A stretch of 64,000 bases of DNA from Roseburia sp. 1XD42-34 (GTDB lineage Bacteria; Bacillota; Bacilli; Bacillales; Amphibacillaceae). The translations under genes and the position numbers were made by a program. The notes below the pieces were generated by a model. The model saw only the letters and a list, made by a program, of their open reading frames with translations. It had not been told where the DNA came from and made no database searches. Location: assembly GCF_009917385.1 (NCBI RefSeq), contig NZ_QWLJ01000014.1, forward strand, positions 1 to 64,000, given 5' to 3'. This document shows, piece by piece, positions 19,665-32,742 of the stretch (position 1 is its first letter; every line of letters begins with the position of its first letter).

Positions 19665-20732
19665 TTACAATAATTCTTCAATAAATAGCTGTGGATGATT
19701 TTCTAAAGCAATAATTTGCTTATTTTCATCTAAGCGAACCATGGGACGCGTCGGTTTATGGCGATCGGTAAATACGATTTCTGCTAATTTTTGATTGGAT
19801 AGCCTTACCTTTGTCCCAATGGAAAAATGAGTCATGATTTGGATAAATGATTGAATGGTTTCTGGATCAAGTTTGCTGAATTGTTCTTTTTGCAGTACTT
19901 CTATCACTTGAAATGGGGACTGCTTTTGCTGGTACCATCGTTCGCTTGTCATTGCATGATACGTGTCGCAAACAGCAATAATACGTGCATAACGGTTAAT
20001 TTTTCCTTCTGTTAATCCTGATGGATAACCACTACCATCCAGGCGTTCATGGTGCTGTAAAATAGCCTGTTTTATTTCTGATTTCAAAATAGGTAGTTTT
20101 TTTGTTAATCGATAGGAGTACGTTGGATGCTTTTTTACTTCTTCGATTTCTACTTCACTTAGCGTTGACTTTTTTTGAACTATTTCTGGAGAAATACGAG
20201 CCATTCCACAATCACTTAACAAAGCTCCTAAGCCTATTTGCAGCCATTCTCCTTTTGGGTAGCCTGATTTATATGCTACATACGCTGCTAAAATAGCCAT
20301 CGCTATATGGTGATGATATAAATAATCTTCTTTTTTAGCATATTGATGTAACTTAAATACAAACTTATTAACTTCTTCCATTTTATCTAATATTGGTAAA
20401 AATAAAGCCCGTACCTCTGTAATATTAACCCCGGCACCGTTCTGCCATGTAGCAAACATTTTTTTATATTGGTGCACAATATAATGATAATGCCTTTCAA
20501 AAGAAGTGGCAGGTTGTATGGATTGTTCTGTTTTCTCATTATCATTACGCCATGTTTCACCACTAGCCTTTTTCGGAGAAACATCTACTGTTTCAATTAA
20601 AAATTTATGCAGGACCGTAATATGTTCCTCCGTAATCACTGTATTTTTAAGAATTAATGGACGTTGTGATTTTCCTTTTACATCCCGAAGCAAGACGCAG
20701 CCTGGCGACAATTCATTGGATTTCACCCGCAT
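19665..20732 (-). CDS. HD-GYP domain protein with altered HD dyad
   Basis: 355 residues. The N-terminal 80 residues resemble the small domain that precedes HD-GYP modules in Bacillaceae. From about residue 135 an HD-GYP domain follows: HHHIAMAILAAYV, then ALLSDCGMARI where active relatives have ALLHDIGK, then HHERLDGSGYPSGL (the GYP motif, intact) and AVCDTYHAMTSER. The His of the HD dyad is replaced by Ser, so cyclic-di-GMP hydrolysis may be lost or changed. The gene lies just downstream of gyrA on the same strand, with GGGAGGGGG before its ATG. Confidence 0.85.
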   Translation of the reverse strand: MRVKSNELSPGCVLLRDVKGKSQRPLILKNTVITEEHITVLHKFLIETVDVSPKKASGETWRNDNEKTEQSIQPATSFERHYHYIVHQYKKMFATWQNGAGVNITEVRALFLPILDKMEEVNKFVFKLHQYAKKEDYLYHHHIAMAILAAYVAYKSGYPKGEWLQIGLGALLSDCGMARISPEIVQKKSTLSEVEIEEVKKHPTYSYRLTKKLPILKSEIKQAILQHHERLDGSGYPSGLTEGKINRYARIIAVCDTYHAMTSERWYQQKQSPFQVIEVLQKEQFSKLDPETIQSFIQIMTHFSIGTKVRLSNQKLAEIVFTDRHKPTRPMVRLDENKQIIALENHPQLFIEELL

Positions 20733-21064
20733 GTGGAACTCCCCCTCCCAAATGAGTAAAGTTCATGTATCTTTATAATACATGTAACGCATATATAACT
20801 GGCAGCAAGACCTGCCTTTCTATTCTGTAATGTTGTACCCCTGATGGAAAATCGTGTGATCTAACGGTATGTCCAGAAACCTTTAAGGGTCCTCTCGATA
20901 ATAACAATTCCTAGGATGAAAAAAGCCAAACTAATTGTTATATGTAATCGCTTTTACAATAATTTAAATGAAGGGTACATGCATGAACGGAGGGCATCCG
21001 AAGCCCTCCATTTGCAATTTTATTTACACATCATAAATGGTTCGTTAGCCACCGCATCAGCATT

Positions 21065-23569
21065 TTATTCATTACTACTTTCTGGCTCTTCTGATGCTTC
21101 TTTTTCATGATCTATAATTTCTTGTTCCTCTTCGTCCTCATCTGGATCAATCCGAGCAACCGTTGCTACTTCTTCCTCATCATGCAAACGAATTAACCGA
21201 ACCCCCATCGTATTTCTACCTGTTATCGATATACTTTCTACAGGAATACGAATGAGCACACCTGCAACCGTAATTAACATCAAATCTTCTTCTCCAGACA
21301 CTGCCTTCACTGCTACGACATGTCCCGTTTTTTGGGTTAAATTACAAGTAAAAATTCCTTTTCCGCCACGATTCGTAATCCGATATTCTGATTCTGGTGT
21401 CTGCTTACCAAAACCTTTATTGGTTACATGGAGAATTTTTGCATCCTCTTGTAGGATTTCCATAGAAACAACTTCATCATCTTCTCGTAGCGAAATTCCT
21501 TTTACACCGGCTGCATTTCTTCCCATAGGACGGACTTGCTTCTCAGGAAAACGAATAAGGTAGCCATTTTTCGTCGCAATCATAATATCCTTTGTTCCGT
21601 CCGTTAAACGAACCGATATAAGCTCATCTTCTTCACGAAGACCTACCGCTATTAACCCGCCTTTGCGGATGTTTGCAAATTGTGCTAAGGACGTACGTTT
21701 CGAAATACCATGCTTCGTTGTAAAGAATAGAAACTGGTCATTCCGATAGTCATTAACAGAAATTACTGCATTGACCCATTCCCCTTTTTCAACTTGCAAA
21801 AGATTAATAATTGGTATCCCTTTCGCCGTTCGACTAAATTCAGGAATCTCGTACCCTTTCGCTTTGTATACTTTTCCTTTATTGGTAAAGAATAAAATCG
21901 TATCATGGGTAGAAGTGGAAACGAGGTGTTCAACAAAATCATTCTCATTCGTTCCCATTCCTTGTATCCCGCGGCCACCGCGTTTTTGCGTACGATACGT
22001 GGAGGAAGGAAGACGTTTAATATAACCTTGATGGGTTAACGTAATGACAATATTTTCTTCTGGGATTAAATCCTCATCCTCAAAGAAATCACTACCACCA
22101 ATGATTATTTCACTACGTCGATCGTCATTAAAACGTTCTTTAATTTCGGTAAGCTCCTCACGGATGATTTCTAATACTTTTTCTTCATCTGCAAGAATCG
22201 CTTTTAATTCTTCAATTAGTTTCTTTAATTCCTTATATTCATCTTCAATTTTTTCCCGTTCCAAACCAGTTAAACGTTGTAAACGCATATCCAAAATAGC
22301 TTGCGCCTGCTTCTCAGATAAATCAAACCGCTCCATTAATCCGTTACGAGCTACATCTGTTGTCTTGGAGTTACGAATAAGCGTTATAACTTCGTCTAAA
22401 TGATCTAACGCAATACGCAATCCTTCCAAAATATGTGCACGAGCTTCTGCTTTACGTAATTCAAATGCTGTTCTGCGTTTAATAATCACTTTTTGATGTT
22501 CTAAATAATGTTCAAGACATTGTTTTATGGTTAACACCTTTGGACGTCCACCTACAAGTGCTAACATATTAATGCCAAACGTTGTTTGCAATGCTGTATG
22601 CTTGTATAAATTATTTAATACAACATTCGCATTGGCATCACGCCTAAGCTCGATAACTACTCTTAATCCTTCACGGTCTGATTCATCACGCAAATCCGTA
22701 ATTCCATCAATCCGTTTATCTCGAACAAGCTCGGCAATTTTTTCGATCAATTTCGCTTTGTTTACTTGATATGGTAATTCTGTAGCAATAATTCTTGGTT
22801 TACCATTTGCTGTTTCCTCAATTGTAACTTTTGCACGAATGGTAATCGAGCCTTTACCTGTTTCATACGCTTTGCGAATACCACTACGGCCAAGAATCTG
22901 TCCCGCTGTTGGGAAGTCAGGACCATGAATATAGTCCTCCATCAGTTCTTCAATAGTTATATCAGGTTCTTTACTTAAGGCAAGTACAGCATCAATCGTT
23001 TCTCCTAAATTATGCGGTGGGATATTCGTTGCCATACCTACAGCAATACCAGAAGCACCGTTGACTAATAAATTAGGAAAGCGAGCAGGGAAAACAACTG
23101 GTTCTTTTTCCGAGCCGTCATAGTTATCGGTATAATCAATTGTGTCTTTATTAATATCTCGTATTAATTCCATGGAGATTTTTGACATTCTTGCTTCTGT
23201 ATAACGCATGGCTGCTGCTGAATCACCATCAACTGAACCAAAATTCCCGTGTCCATCTACTAGCATATTCCGATAGCTAAAATCCTGTGCCATCCGCACC
23301 ATTGCTTCGTAAACAGCCGAGTCACCATGTGGATGATATTTACCAATTACCTCTCCGACAATACGTGCCGATTTTTTATACGCTTTATCTGCATGCATGC
23401 CTAAATCATTCATTGCATATAATATTCTTCGATGTACAGGCTTTAATCCATCACGGACGTCAGGCAATGCACGAGAAACAATAACACTCATTGCATAATC
23501 CAGAAACGATGTACGCATCTCTTGTCCGAGATTAATTTCCTGTACTTTTGGACGTTGTTGATCCGCCAT
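21065..23569 (-). CDS. gyrA: DNA gyrase subunit A
   Basis: Breakage-reunion subunit of gyrase, 834 residues; with GyrB it introduces negative supercoils. The catalytic Tyr lies in [11 protein letters not shown] (about 123). The quinolone-determining region [12 protein letters not shown] keeps the sensitive-type Ser and Glu. The C-terminal domain contains the GyrA box [11 protein letters not shown] near residue 560, and the tail is highly acidic. It lies downstream of gyrB in the standard order. Unlike Bacillus subtilis, no rRNA operon follows. Confidence 0.97.
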   Translation of the reverse strand: MADQQRPKVQEINLGQEMRTSFLDYAMSVIVSRALPDVRDGLKPVHRRILYAMNDLGMHADKAYKKSARIVGEVIGKYHPHGDSAVYEAMVRMAQDFSYRNMLVDGHGNFGSVDGDSAAAMRYTEARMSKISMELIRDINKDTIDYTDNYDGSEKEPVVFPARFPNLLVNGASGIAVGMATNIPPHNLGETIDAVLALSKEPDITIEELMEDYIHGPDFPTAGQILGRSGIRKAYETGKGSITIRAKVTIEETANGKPRIIATELPYQVNKAKLIEKIAELVRDKRIDGITDLRDESDREGLRVVIELRRDANANVVLNNLYKHTALQTTFGINMLALVGGRPKVLTIKQCLEHYLEHQKVIIKRRTAFELRKAEARAHILEGLRIALDHLDEVITLIRNSKTTDVARNGLMERFDLSEKQAQAILDMRLQRLTGLEREKIEDEYKELKKLIEELKAILADEEKVLEIIREELTEIKERFNDDRRSEIIIGGSDFFEDEDLIPEENIVITLTHQGYIKRLPSSTYRTQKRGGRGIQGMGTNENDFVEHLVSTSTHDTILFFTNKGKVYKAKGYEIPEFSRTAKGIPIINLLQVEKGEWVNAVISVNDYRNDQFLFFTTKHGISKRTSLAQFANIRKGGLIAVGLREEDELISVRLTDGTKDIMIATKNGYLIRFPEKQVRPMGRNAAGVKGISLREDDEVVSMEILQEDAKILHVTNKGFGKQTPESEYRITNRGGKGIFTCNLTQKTGHVVAVKAVSGEEDLMLITVAGVLIRIPVESISITGRNTMGVRLIRLHDEEEVATVARIDPDEDEEEQEIIDHEKEASEEPESSNE

Positions 23570-23692
23570 TTTACGACTACCTCCATTTACTCATCTATCC
23601 AAACAGAATTTCATTTACCATTGAGTTCCGAGCCATTTCATCAAGCCTATCATTGGCCTATAAAAAGTAAATTTGGTTTATAAATTGCTAGC

Positions 23693-25934
<2,242 letters not shown>

Positions 25935-25950
25935 GACGATACCCCCGTAT

Positions 25951-27063
25951 TTATGTTTCTACTTTTCCATCTTTCACACGAAAAATAGTAGCTTGATTCA
26001 ATGTTTCATGGTGGATACCATCAACACTTGTTGTTGATACGAAGGTTTGCACCTTTCCATGAATCGTTTGTAATAAATGCGATTGACGATAATCATCTAA
26101 TTCACTTAATACATCATCAAGCAGTAAAACCGGATATTCTCCAACTTCGTTATAAATCAATTCTATTTCTGCTAATTTAACAGATAAGGCAGTTGTGCGC
26201 TGTTGACCTTGTGAACCATATATTTGTACATCTTTACCATTCACATAAAATAGCAGATCATCACGGTGGGGACCAATTAGCGTAGTTCCACGATCAATCT
26301 CTTTCTCTTCCATATCAATAAATTTCTGACTATATATATCTGCTATTTTTCCCTTCTTTGCTGTTTCTGATACTTCTATTGTTGGAGAATAGGCAATATC
26401 TAAGGTTTCCAAATTACGACTTATGCCATAGTGAATTGGCTGAGCCCATTTTCTTAGTAAATTCAAAAAAACAAACCGCCTTTCTAATAAAGTTGCGGCA
26501 TGTTCAATAAGTTGATCGGTTAAAACGTGCAACATCGTTCGATCCTGATTAGATTGTCGCTGTAACTGTTTTAATAGATGGTTTCGCTGTTTAAGGATCT
26601 TTTGATATTGTCCTAAGTGATAAATATAACGTGGTTGAATTTGACCTAGCTCCATATCCATAAATCGACGGCGAATTTGTGGTGCTCCTTTGACAAGGGT
26701 CAGATCCTCTGGAGCAAACATTACTACATTAAACGCTCCTATATAATCACTTAACCTTTTTTGCTCTATTCGGTTTAATTTTGCTTTTTTTCCCTTTGCT
26801 GAAATAACAATTTCCAGCGGAAAGGATTGCTTTCGTTTGGAGACACTACCTTCTATTTTAGCATATTCTTCTTCCCATTTAACTAGTTCCTTTTCCCTAG
26901 GTGTGCGGTGGGATTTTGTAAATGCTAACAGGTAGATCGCCTCCATTAAGTTTGTTTTTCCTTGTGCATTTTCGCCTATGATCACATTGATAGTGTGATC
27001 AAACGTAATATCTAGACTTTCATAATTCCGATAATTTTTTAATTGGAGTTGTTGTATATGCAT
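25951..27063 (-). CDS. recF: DNA replication and repair protein RecF
   Basis: SMC-like ATPase that helps load RecA at gaps, 370 residues. Walker [10 protein letters not shown] is at about residues 30-38; the ABC signature region [17 protein letters not shown] is near 285, and Walker [13 protein letters not shown] follows. The N-terminus [19 protein letters not shown] is typical. It is separated from rlbA by about 190 bp, rather than tightly packed as in many Bacillus genomes. Confidence 0.96.
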   Translation of the reverse strand: MHIQQLQLKNYRNYESLDITFDHTINVIIGENAQGKTNLMEAIYLLAFTKSHRTPREKELVKWEEEYAKIEGSVSKRKQSFPLEIVISAKGKKAKLNRIEQKRLSDYIGAFNVVMFAPEDLTLVKGAPQIRRRFMDMELGQIQPRYIYHLGQYQKILKQRNHLLKQLQRQSNQDRTMLHVLTDQLIEHAATLLERRFVFLNLLRKWAQPIHYGISRNLETLDIAYSPTIEVSETAKKGKIADIYSQKFIDMEEKEIDRGTTLIGPHRDDLLFYVNGKDVQIYGSQGQQRTTALSVKLAEIELIYNEVGEYPVLLLDDVLSELDDYRQSHLLQTIHGKVQTFVSTTSVDGIHHETLNQATIFRVKDGKVET

Positions 27064-27250
27064 GTTTCATCCTCTTTTAATACAGGGAATAATTCATCTA
27101 GCGGGTATTTCAAAGTCTCACATGATTAAGAACTAACTCTCGTTATTTTCATGAAAGGTTCAAAAGCTTGTGTGTACCAATTTTGGAGAGAAGCCAGCTT
27201 CTATTTTTAGCATTGGCATGTTAGCGAGAAAAAGGCTGATTTTTATACTT

Positions 27251-27478
27251 TTATCCTTCTTTTGCTTGTTCGACTTGAAAACAACCAACTTCACCAATTT
27301 CCACCATGTCGCCATTATATAATTTCCTTCCGCGGCGATGTTCACGCTCTCCATTTACGAGTACACCAACATCTTGTAAATAGGCTTTCACCATACCGCC
27401 GGACTCTAAAATATTAATTAGTTTTATAAATTGACCCAATTGGATATATTCTGTTTGGATCTTTATTTTTTCACACAT
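27251..27478 (-). CDS. rlbA: S4-domain protein YaaA (RlbA)
   Basis: Small RNA-binding S4 protein, 75 residues. The fold is visible in IQLGQFIKLINILESGG, AKAYLQDVGVLVNGE-like text and the basic EHRRGRKLYNGDMVEI. In Bacillus subtilis the gene lies between dnaN and recF and is linked to ribosome large-subunit biogenesis. Here it is followed by recF as expected, but the gap to dnaN is about 1.1 kb and is filled with two family A repeats and the dnaN terminator. Confidence 0.88.
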   Translation of the reverse strand: MCEKIKIQTEYIQLGQFIKLINILESGGMVKAYLQDVGVLVNGEREHRRGRKLYNGDMVEIGEVGCFQVEQAKEG

Positions 27479-27529
27479 CTATATCACTCGTTTTCATTTT
27501 TTTAAAAGGGGTTTCCATTTTGTTATAAG

Positions 27530-27755
27530 TTAGGAAACTATAAAATGAGGTGCTTGGGAATAACGAAATAACCGAATAGCCACGTCCGGCGCATGATTCC
27601 AGCAACGATGCAACTTGAGAAATGCGCCCTCCGCTAAATCATCACCGGTTCACCTCTAAGAGGAAGGCCGACTAAAAATGGGCTTGTCGTCGAGACGTCG
27701 GCATACCCCTGTTTTAGTGGCATGATTCGTAAAACTTTAGTTGATTCGTTCCATC
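27530..27755 (+). repeat. Family A dispersed repeat, copy 4 (right end truncated)
   Basis: It begins GGAAACTATAAAATGAGGTG and runs through the central hairpin to TTGATTCGTTCC, where similarity stops; the terminal GGGCGC...GCGCC hairpin is missing. It forms a direct-repeat pair with copy 5, both antisense to the flanking genes. Confidence 0.83.
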
Positions 27756-27926
27756 TAATTTAATTAAATGCAATGACGTTCAATCACTCATATTCCTATT
27801 TTACTAAAGATTTGCCTATAAGGAAAGGCATCCTACTTCTTTTTTGAAAGAAACACTGTATCGAGCCTTAAATACGTTTTAAGAAGCTGTTTTTGCGTAT
27901 CCTTTCGTAGGGATGTTTTTAATTAA

Positions 27927-28167
27927 GATAAGAAAGTGTAAATCGAAGTGCTTGGAGATAAAGAAATAACCGAATAAGCCACGTCCAGCGACTTCACGAA
28001 TCTCCCTACGATAAGTCATCATTAGTTGTAGCTAAGAGGAAGGCCGACTAAATACGGGCTTGCCGCTCAGGCGTCGGCATACCCCTGTTTTAGTGGCATG
28101 ATTCCTAAAACTTTAGTTGATTCGCTCCAGTCACTACGTTGCTAACCGGGCGCTTGCGCCTTTGTTC
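27927..28167 (+). repeat. Family A dispersed repeat, copy 5 (long form)
   Basis: Begins GATAAGAAAGTGTAAA and ends GGGCGCTTGCGCCTTTGTTC. It is complete apart from a short deletion near AGCGACTTCACGAATC. A hairpin-like ATCCTTTCGTAGGGAT followed by TTTTTA lies just before its left end. Confidence 0.87.
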
Positions 28168-28264
28168 AAAAAGTTTCTTCTATAACCATCAGTCTGTTGT
28201 CACTCCACTACCAGCATTTCTTCAATAATTTTTTTATAAATATGAATAATGAGAATGGGATATA

Positions 28265-28326
28265 AAAACTCCCCCCTTAGTTAAAACAGATTTTTTATTT
28301 TTTAATCTGTCACCTTAAGGGGGGAT
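28265..28326 (-). terminator. dnaN terminator
   Basis: Outer arms CCCCCCTTA and TAAGGGGGG enclose an inner ACAGATT/AATCTGT stem. On the minus strand the hairpin is followed by AGTTTTTAT. It lies about 230 bp after dnaN and would separate dnaN from rlbA-recF. Confidence 0.85.
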
Positions 28327-28558
28327 AGCATCATAAAAAATTCTCATCATCGCTAAGTCAAAATATTTTGCTTTCCGCATGTACAGTCTCAGGCAGCAAA
28401 ATTATTTTTTGAGGTATCTTCCGCTGTTTTCTATAGGATTCTATATTATTTGCCAACCAATAAAAACTTGCGTATACGCAATTGGTGATGCTATTGTTCG
28501 TTTTTTATCAGTCGTTCTAGTGATATAACAGCATTTTTTTAATGAAATGGCTAAATAT

Positions 28559-29695
28559 TTAATACGTCCGTACTGGTAAAATAAGCTGCAAAATGGAATC
28601 ATCTTCTACAGGCTGGATAATAAATGGACGCATTGCGCCAGTAAAGGCAATTTTTACTTCTTCATAATCGATTACTTTTAATGCGTCAATCATATATTTT
28701 GAACTAAACGAAATTTTTAGATCCTCGCCTTCCATCGAGGACATAGACACTTCTTCTGTTACATTTCCAATCTCCGGATGGTTACTCGTTATTTCCACCC
28801 GGTTGTTTTCTTTTGTTGTTAAGCGAACAACGTTATTACGCTCCTCTTTTGCTAATAAAGAGGCTCGATCAATCGTATGCAATAAATCCTTTGTCCTTAC
28901 ATTTAAAACGGTTTTACTTTGTTCTGGAATTAAACGTGATGTTTCTGGGTAATTTCCATCTAGCAATCTGGATAAAAATTGTAAATGCTTTGTCCGGAAT
29001 AAAATTTGGTTACTCGTTACGCTGATTTGAATTTTTTCTTCGCTATCATCAATTATTTTGTTTAATTCATTTAGGCTTTTACCTGGAACTACAACATTAG
29101 AGAATTCATTGGTCGTTTCTGTTACTGGAACTGTCCGTGAAGCTAACCGATGACTGTCAGTAGCAGAAAAAGTGAGCGTTTGATCGGTCAATCTCATATT
29201 CACTCCAGTTAAAATAGGTCTTGTTTCCATGCTTGAAACAGCAAAAACAGTTTGCTTAATGAGGCTTTTTAAAAGATCAATTGGTATTTCGAAACTATCA
29301 TCCGTTTGCAATTTAGGGAGTTGTGGGTATTCTTCAGCATCTTGTCCATTTAAGTTAAATTTTGCTTTGCCAGATTTAATCGTTACTTTTAAATTTTCAT
29401 CTACTTCAATTTCAACCGTTTGTTCTGGTAGTTTGCGAACGATATCTGGAAAATATTTGGACTGTAAAACGATATTTCCCTCTTCAATATGATCTACATG
29501 AACGATTCCATCTTCTTCTGCTGGAATATAAGATTCTATGGAAATATCAGAGTCACTACCAGTAAGCGTGATCCCATCCACTCTTGCTTCCAATTTAATA
29601 CCCGTTAAAATAGGAACAACCGTACGAGACGAAATAGCCTTCATCACGTTTTGAACAGCTGCCATCAATTGATCTCGCTGAATAATAAATTTCAT
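28559..29695 (-). CDS. dnaN: DNA polymerase III beta sliding clamp
   Basis: Ring-shaped processivity clamp, 378 residues in three similar domains of about 120 residues each. The N-terminus MKFIIQRDQLMAAVQNVMKA and the C-terminus ending LPVRTY (the hydrophobic peptide-binding end) are characteristic. It follows dnaA after the origin unwinding region and has its own downstream terminator. Confidence 0.96.
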   Translation of the reverse strand: MKFIIQRDQLMAAVQNVMKAISSRTVVPILTGIKLEARVDGITLTGSDSDISIESYIPAEEDGIVHVDHIEEGNIVLQSKYFPDIVRKLPEQTVEIEVDENLKVTIKSGKAKFNLNGQDAEEYPQLPKLQTDDSFEIPIDLLKSLIKQTVFAVSSMETRPILTGVNMRLTDQTLTFSATDSHRLASRTVPVTETTNEFSNVVVPGKSLNELNKIIDDSEEKIQISVTSNQILFRTKHLQFLSRLLDGNYPETSRLIPEQSKTVLNVRTKDLLHTIDRASLLAKEERNNVVRLTTKENNRVEITSNHPEIGNVTEEVSMSSMEGEDLKISFSSKYMIDALKVIDYEEVKIAFTGAMRPFIIQPVEDDSILQLILPVRTY

Positions 29696-29761
29696 ATACT
29701 TGATCCTCCTAATGGAAGTTTACTATGCATTTGTTAATAGGTTTAACTTTTTTCTGTATCC

Positions 29762-29912
29762 ATGCATATATTTAATTATTTTTAATAAAAACAGTAATAA
29801 TAGTAATAAGGCTTGTTGATATGTGGATAACTACTAAATAAGTAATTAAGGCAAGTTATTCACATGTGGATAATGTGTACATAAGCAAGCAACACTTGTC
29901 CACAGTGTGCAC
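29762..29912. other. oriC, dnaA-dnaN side: unwinding element, DnaA-trios and DnaA boxes
   Basis: An AT-rich segment (29762-29790) leads into five TA(A/G) triplets at 29795-29809, which fit the DnaA-trio motif. Then come GG and DnaA boxes: TGTGGATAA at 29822-29830 and 29865-29873 (perfect, minus orientation), TTATTCACA at 29856-29864 and TTGTCCACA at 29896-29904 (one mismatch each). This matches the Bacillus subtilis unwinding site between dnaA and dnaN. Confidence 0.88.
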
Positions 29913-30003
29913 AAGCTAAATTGGGACAACAAATAAAGGTATGCTTATTCTGCAGTTTGGAAATTTTGCATGAAAGCTACTCTGATCTAGGTGGTTGAAT
30001 CAT

Positions 30004-31335
30004 TTAAAGTGACTTTATTTGTTCTTTAATTTCTTCAATTTCTTTAGCTAATTGTGTATCATTTTCCATCAGTTTTGATATTTTTTCGTGAGCATGTATA
30101 ACTGTTGTATGATCTCTTCCTCCAAATTCTTCACCAATTTTAGGTAAGGATGCATCCGTCATTTCTCGTGATAGATACATTGCTATTTGCCTCGGGAAGG
30201 CAATGGATTTCGTCCGTTTTTTGGCTAGGAAATCTTCTAATCGAACGCTGTATCTTGCGCCTACCGTTTCTTGGATACTGGCAATGGTAATGACTTTTGG
30301 TTTATTACTAGGAATAATATCTTTTAAAGCATCTGCAGCTAGGGAAGCATCAATATCTTGGTTAACGAGAGAGGAATAGGCAACGATGCGGATTAAGGCA
30401 CCTTCCAATTCCCGGATATTCGTATCAATTTGATTGGCAATGTACAACATCACTTCGTTGGGAATGTCTAATCCTTCTGCTTTAGCTTTTTTTGTTAAAA
30501 TGGCAATTCTGGTTTCTAAATCTGGTGGTGTAATATCTGTAATGAGCCCCCATTCAAATCTTGAGCGCAATCGATCTTCCAGTGTGGGAATTTCTTTCGG
30601 CGGACGGTCACTAGAGATAATAATTTGTTTGTTATCATCATGCAATGCATTAAATGTATGGAAAAATTCTTCCTGCGTTGATTCTTTTCCAGCAATAAAC
30701 TGAATATCATCAATTAACAAAATATCGACATTGCGGTATTTATTGCGAAAATTAACGGTTTTATTATCCATAATTGCGTTAATAAATTCATTTGTAAATT
30801 TTTCTGACGATAGATAGACAACTTTTGCGTCTGGATTGTGATCTTGGACATAATGCCCAATTGCGTGCATCAAATGCGTTTTTCCTAATCCAACGCCACC
30901 GTAAATAAATAACGGGTTATAAGCCTTTGCTGGTGCTTCAGCTACAGCTAAGGAGGCAGCATGGGCAAATCGATTTCCCGCACCAATAACAAACGTATCA
31001 AATGTATATTTGGCGTTTAACATCGATTTTGGATGGTCATTTGCTTTGTTTTCCTTTTCTGTTTCCTTAGCTTCTGTTTCTGTACCAGTATTCGGAATGA
31101 TAAATTTTGCTTCAATATCAGATCCAGTAATTTCTGTTAAAATCTCCGAAATAAGTCTAGTGTATTGGTTTTCTAACCAATCTCTTGCAAATTCATTTGG
31201 AGCTGAAACAATGAGCGTATTTTTGTCTAAAGCTTCTGCTTTTGTGTTTTTTAACCATGTATCAAAGCTAGGCTTACTAATTTTTTCTTCTATTTTTTCA
31301 AGTGCTGCTGTCCATATTTCTTGTATATTTTCCAA
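30004..31335 (-). CDS. dnaA: Chromosomal replication initiator protein DnaA
   Basis: AAA+ initiator that binds DnaA boxes and opens the origin, 443 residues. Domain I is at about 1-85, a short acidic linker to about 110, then the AAA+ core with Walker [10 protein letters not shown] and Walker [10 protein letters not shown]. The C-terminal helix-turn-helix ends with [16 protein letters not shown] chose TTG 31335 (product beginning MENIQEIW), because AAAGGAG lies ten bases upstream and the Bacillus protein starts MENI. GTG 31347 overlaps that site. DnaA boxes lie on both sides, so autoregulation is likely. Confidence 0.96.
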   Translation of the reverse strand: MENIQEIWTAALEKIEEKISKPSFDTWLKNTKAEALDKNTLIVSAPNEFARDWLENQYTRLISEILTEITGSDIEAKFIIPNTGTETEAKETEKENKANDHPKSMLNAKYTFDTFVIGAGNRFAHAASLAVAEAPAKAYNPLFIYGGVGLGKTHLMHAIGHYVQDHNPDAKVVYLSSEKFTNEFINAIMDNKTVNFRNKYRNVDILLIDDIQFIAGKESTQEEFFHTFNALHDDNKQIIISSDRPPKEIPTLEDRLRSRFEWGLITDITPPDLETRIAILTKKAKAEGLDIPNEVMLYIANQIDTNIRELEGALIRIVAYSSLVNQDIDASLAADALKDIIPSNKPKVITIASIQETVGARYSVRLEDFLAKKRTKSIAFPRQIAMYLSREMTDASLPKIGEEFGGRDHTTVIHAHEKISKLMENDTQLAKEIEEIKEQIKSL

Positions 31336-31679
31336 ACAGGAGTTCACTCCTTTCTAATTAAGAATGTGGTTCGTGCATTGATGAGGGATATACAGATAGA
31401 TTTTTAGCTCTGCGATTAGTCTAATAAAATAGTAGATATTACTGATGTCATCGTACACAGCATACACATGACAGAAAAAGCCTCTCTCAATCTATAAGTG
31501 CATGTTCAAAAAAGCAGAAAAAAGGAAAGCGCAGCCCATTATCAGTTCTTACGGAGGGTATGCCAGTCTCCGAGCAACTGAATAACGAAGTGTAATCATA
31601 GTTCCTTTTAATACGCTTTAGAACAAATCTCTATAAGATGGAAAGGCATATCAAAATCCAATATAGCAACCTGCAAGCA

Positions 31680-32018
31680 TGTGGATAATTGCGAACAGTA
31701 AACAATGGGATTAAGTGTGTTTATAAACGATATCCACATACTTGTTGATAACCTTATGAACGGTACTGTTTATAAGTATCCACATCTTATCCACAAACTG
31801 TGAATAAGTGTGATTTTTATTTTTTGTTTTCACAGGTTAAACACAAATATAATACCAGAAAAAAGTAAGAAGTGCAATGGCTTTTCGACACTTATCCACA
31901 AAGTCCATAGCTTGTAGACAATTTTTATCCACACCACTATATTTTGTGAATGATTTGTCGATAATTGTTGTGGATAGAAAAAAATAAAAGAAAAATCACT
32001 AACAAGGGATGTGGATAT
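31680..32018. other. oriC, DnaA-box cluster upstream of dnaA
   Basis: Perfect 9-mers (TTATCCACA or complement) are at 31680-31688, 31787-31795, 31892-31900 and 31925-31933. One-mismatch boxes are at 31730-31738, 31776-31784, 31799-31807, 31969-31977 and 32010-32018. With the dnaA-dnaN cluster this forms a bipartite origin around dnaA. It also covers the dnaA promoter region. The remaining DNA from 31348 to 31680 shows nothing I can name. Confidence 0.9.
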
Positions 32019-32444
32019 CTTTATTCGTGTGCGTCCTATTAATAATCAAAACTATGTAAAGTTGAAAAACTCCAAAAAACTGTAGATATACGTGAAAACT
32101 CTCGTAATGAAATACATATTTTCTTTTGCGATGTTTCGTTGAGCGGGAAACGAGGAGCTGTAAATTCGTTGGAAGTAGTTTTTTGCTTGCGAGAAACCCA
32201 GGTCTTGCCTCGAAAAACAGTGTATATCTACTCCAAGATGTTGAGAAGCAATCATCTAAACGTACTTTACTTAAATTAAGCCTAATATTTTAGAGAGAAA
32301 TTGGAGTAGCTTCGTAAATATTTAACACAAACGATTTTAACAACAAGTTGACAGATACACTTATTTTTACGTATAATTACAAAGACTGTCTGATGATGGC
32401 TTAAGAAATGGAAAGAATTCATCCCTTAGGGAGGTGCAAGATAA

Positions 32445-32579
32445 ATGAAAAGAACGTTTCAACCAAATAATCGTAAACGTAAAAAAGTACATGGCTTCCG
32501 TACACGCATGAGCACGAAAAATGGACGTAAAGTAATTGCTCGTCGTCGTCGTAAGGGTAGAAAAGTCTTGTCAGCATAG
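32445..32579 (+). CDS. rpmH: 50S ribosomal protein L34
   Basis: Very basic 44-residue ribosomal protein with the invariant start [14 protein letters not shown] and the stretch [24 protein letters not shown] is located eight bases before ATG 32445. It is the first gene on the right side of the origin and is followed by a strong terminator and, after a repeat, by rnpA, as in other Bacillaceae. Confidence 0.97.
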   Translation: MKRTFQPNNRKRKKVHGFRTRMSTKNGRKVIARRRRKGRKVLSA

Positions 32580-32580
32580 G

Positions 32581-32605
32581 CCACTGAAAATCAGTGGTCT
32601 TTTTT
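32581..32605 (+). terminator. rpmH terminator
   Basis: CCACTG and CAGTGG with an AAAAT loop, followed by TCTTTTTT, directly after the rpmH stop codon. Confidence 0.9.
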
Positions 32606-32713
32606 CCATGTAACAGGAAAAAATTTTATACAATGAAGTCTATTTGTTTGATGAGTAAGATATGTATGTTTGAATAATAACAATGCAGTGTGGAGATTTA
32701 CTGTTACCGAAAG

Positions 32714-32737
32714 CTTGGTGCTAGCCAAGTTTTCTTT
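32714..32737 (+). terminator. Second terminator-like hairpin, next to family A copy 6
   Basis: CTTGG and CCAAG enclose TGCTAG, followed by TTTTCTTT. The left end of family A copy 6 begins six bases later. Confidence 0.65.
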
Positions 32738-32742
32738 ACAAA

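Larger units (their letters stand above)
27479..28558. other. Enlarged dnaN-rlbA spacer
   Basis: In Bacillus subtilis this spacer is short. Here it carries family A copies 4 and 5 as direct repeats and the dnaN terminator at 28265-28326. I find no coding sequence in it. Both repeats point against dnaN and rlbA transcription. Confidence 0.75.

Noticed and set aside
19665..21064. rRNA operon after gyrA as in Bacillus subtilis
   Set aside because: The DNA codes for the HD-GYP protein and contains no rRNA sequence.
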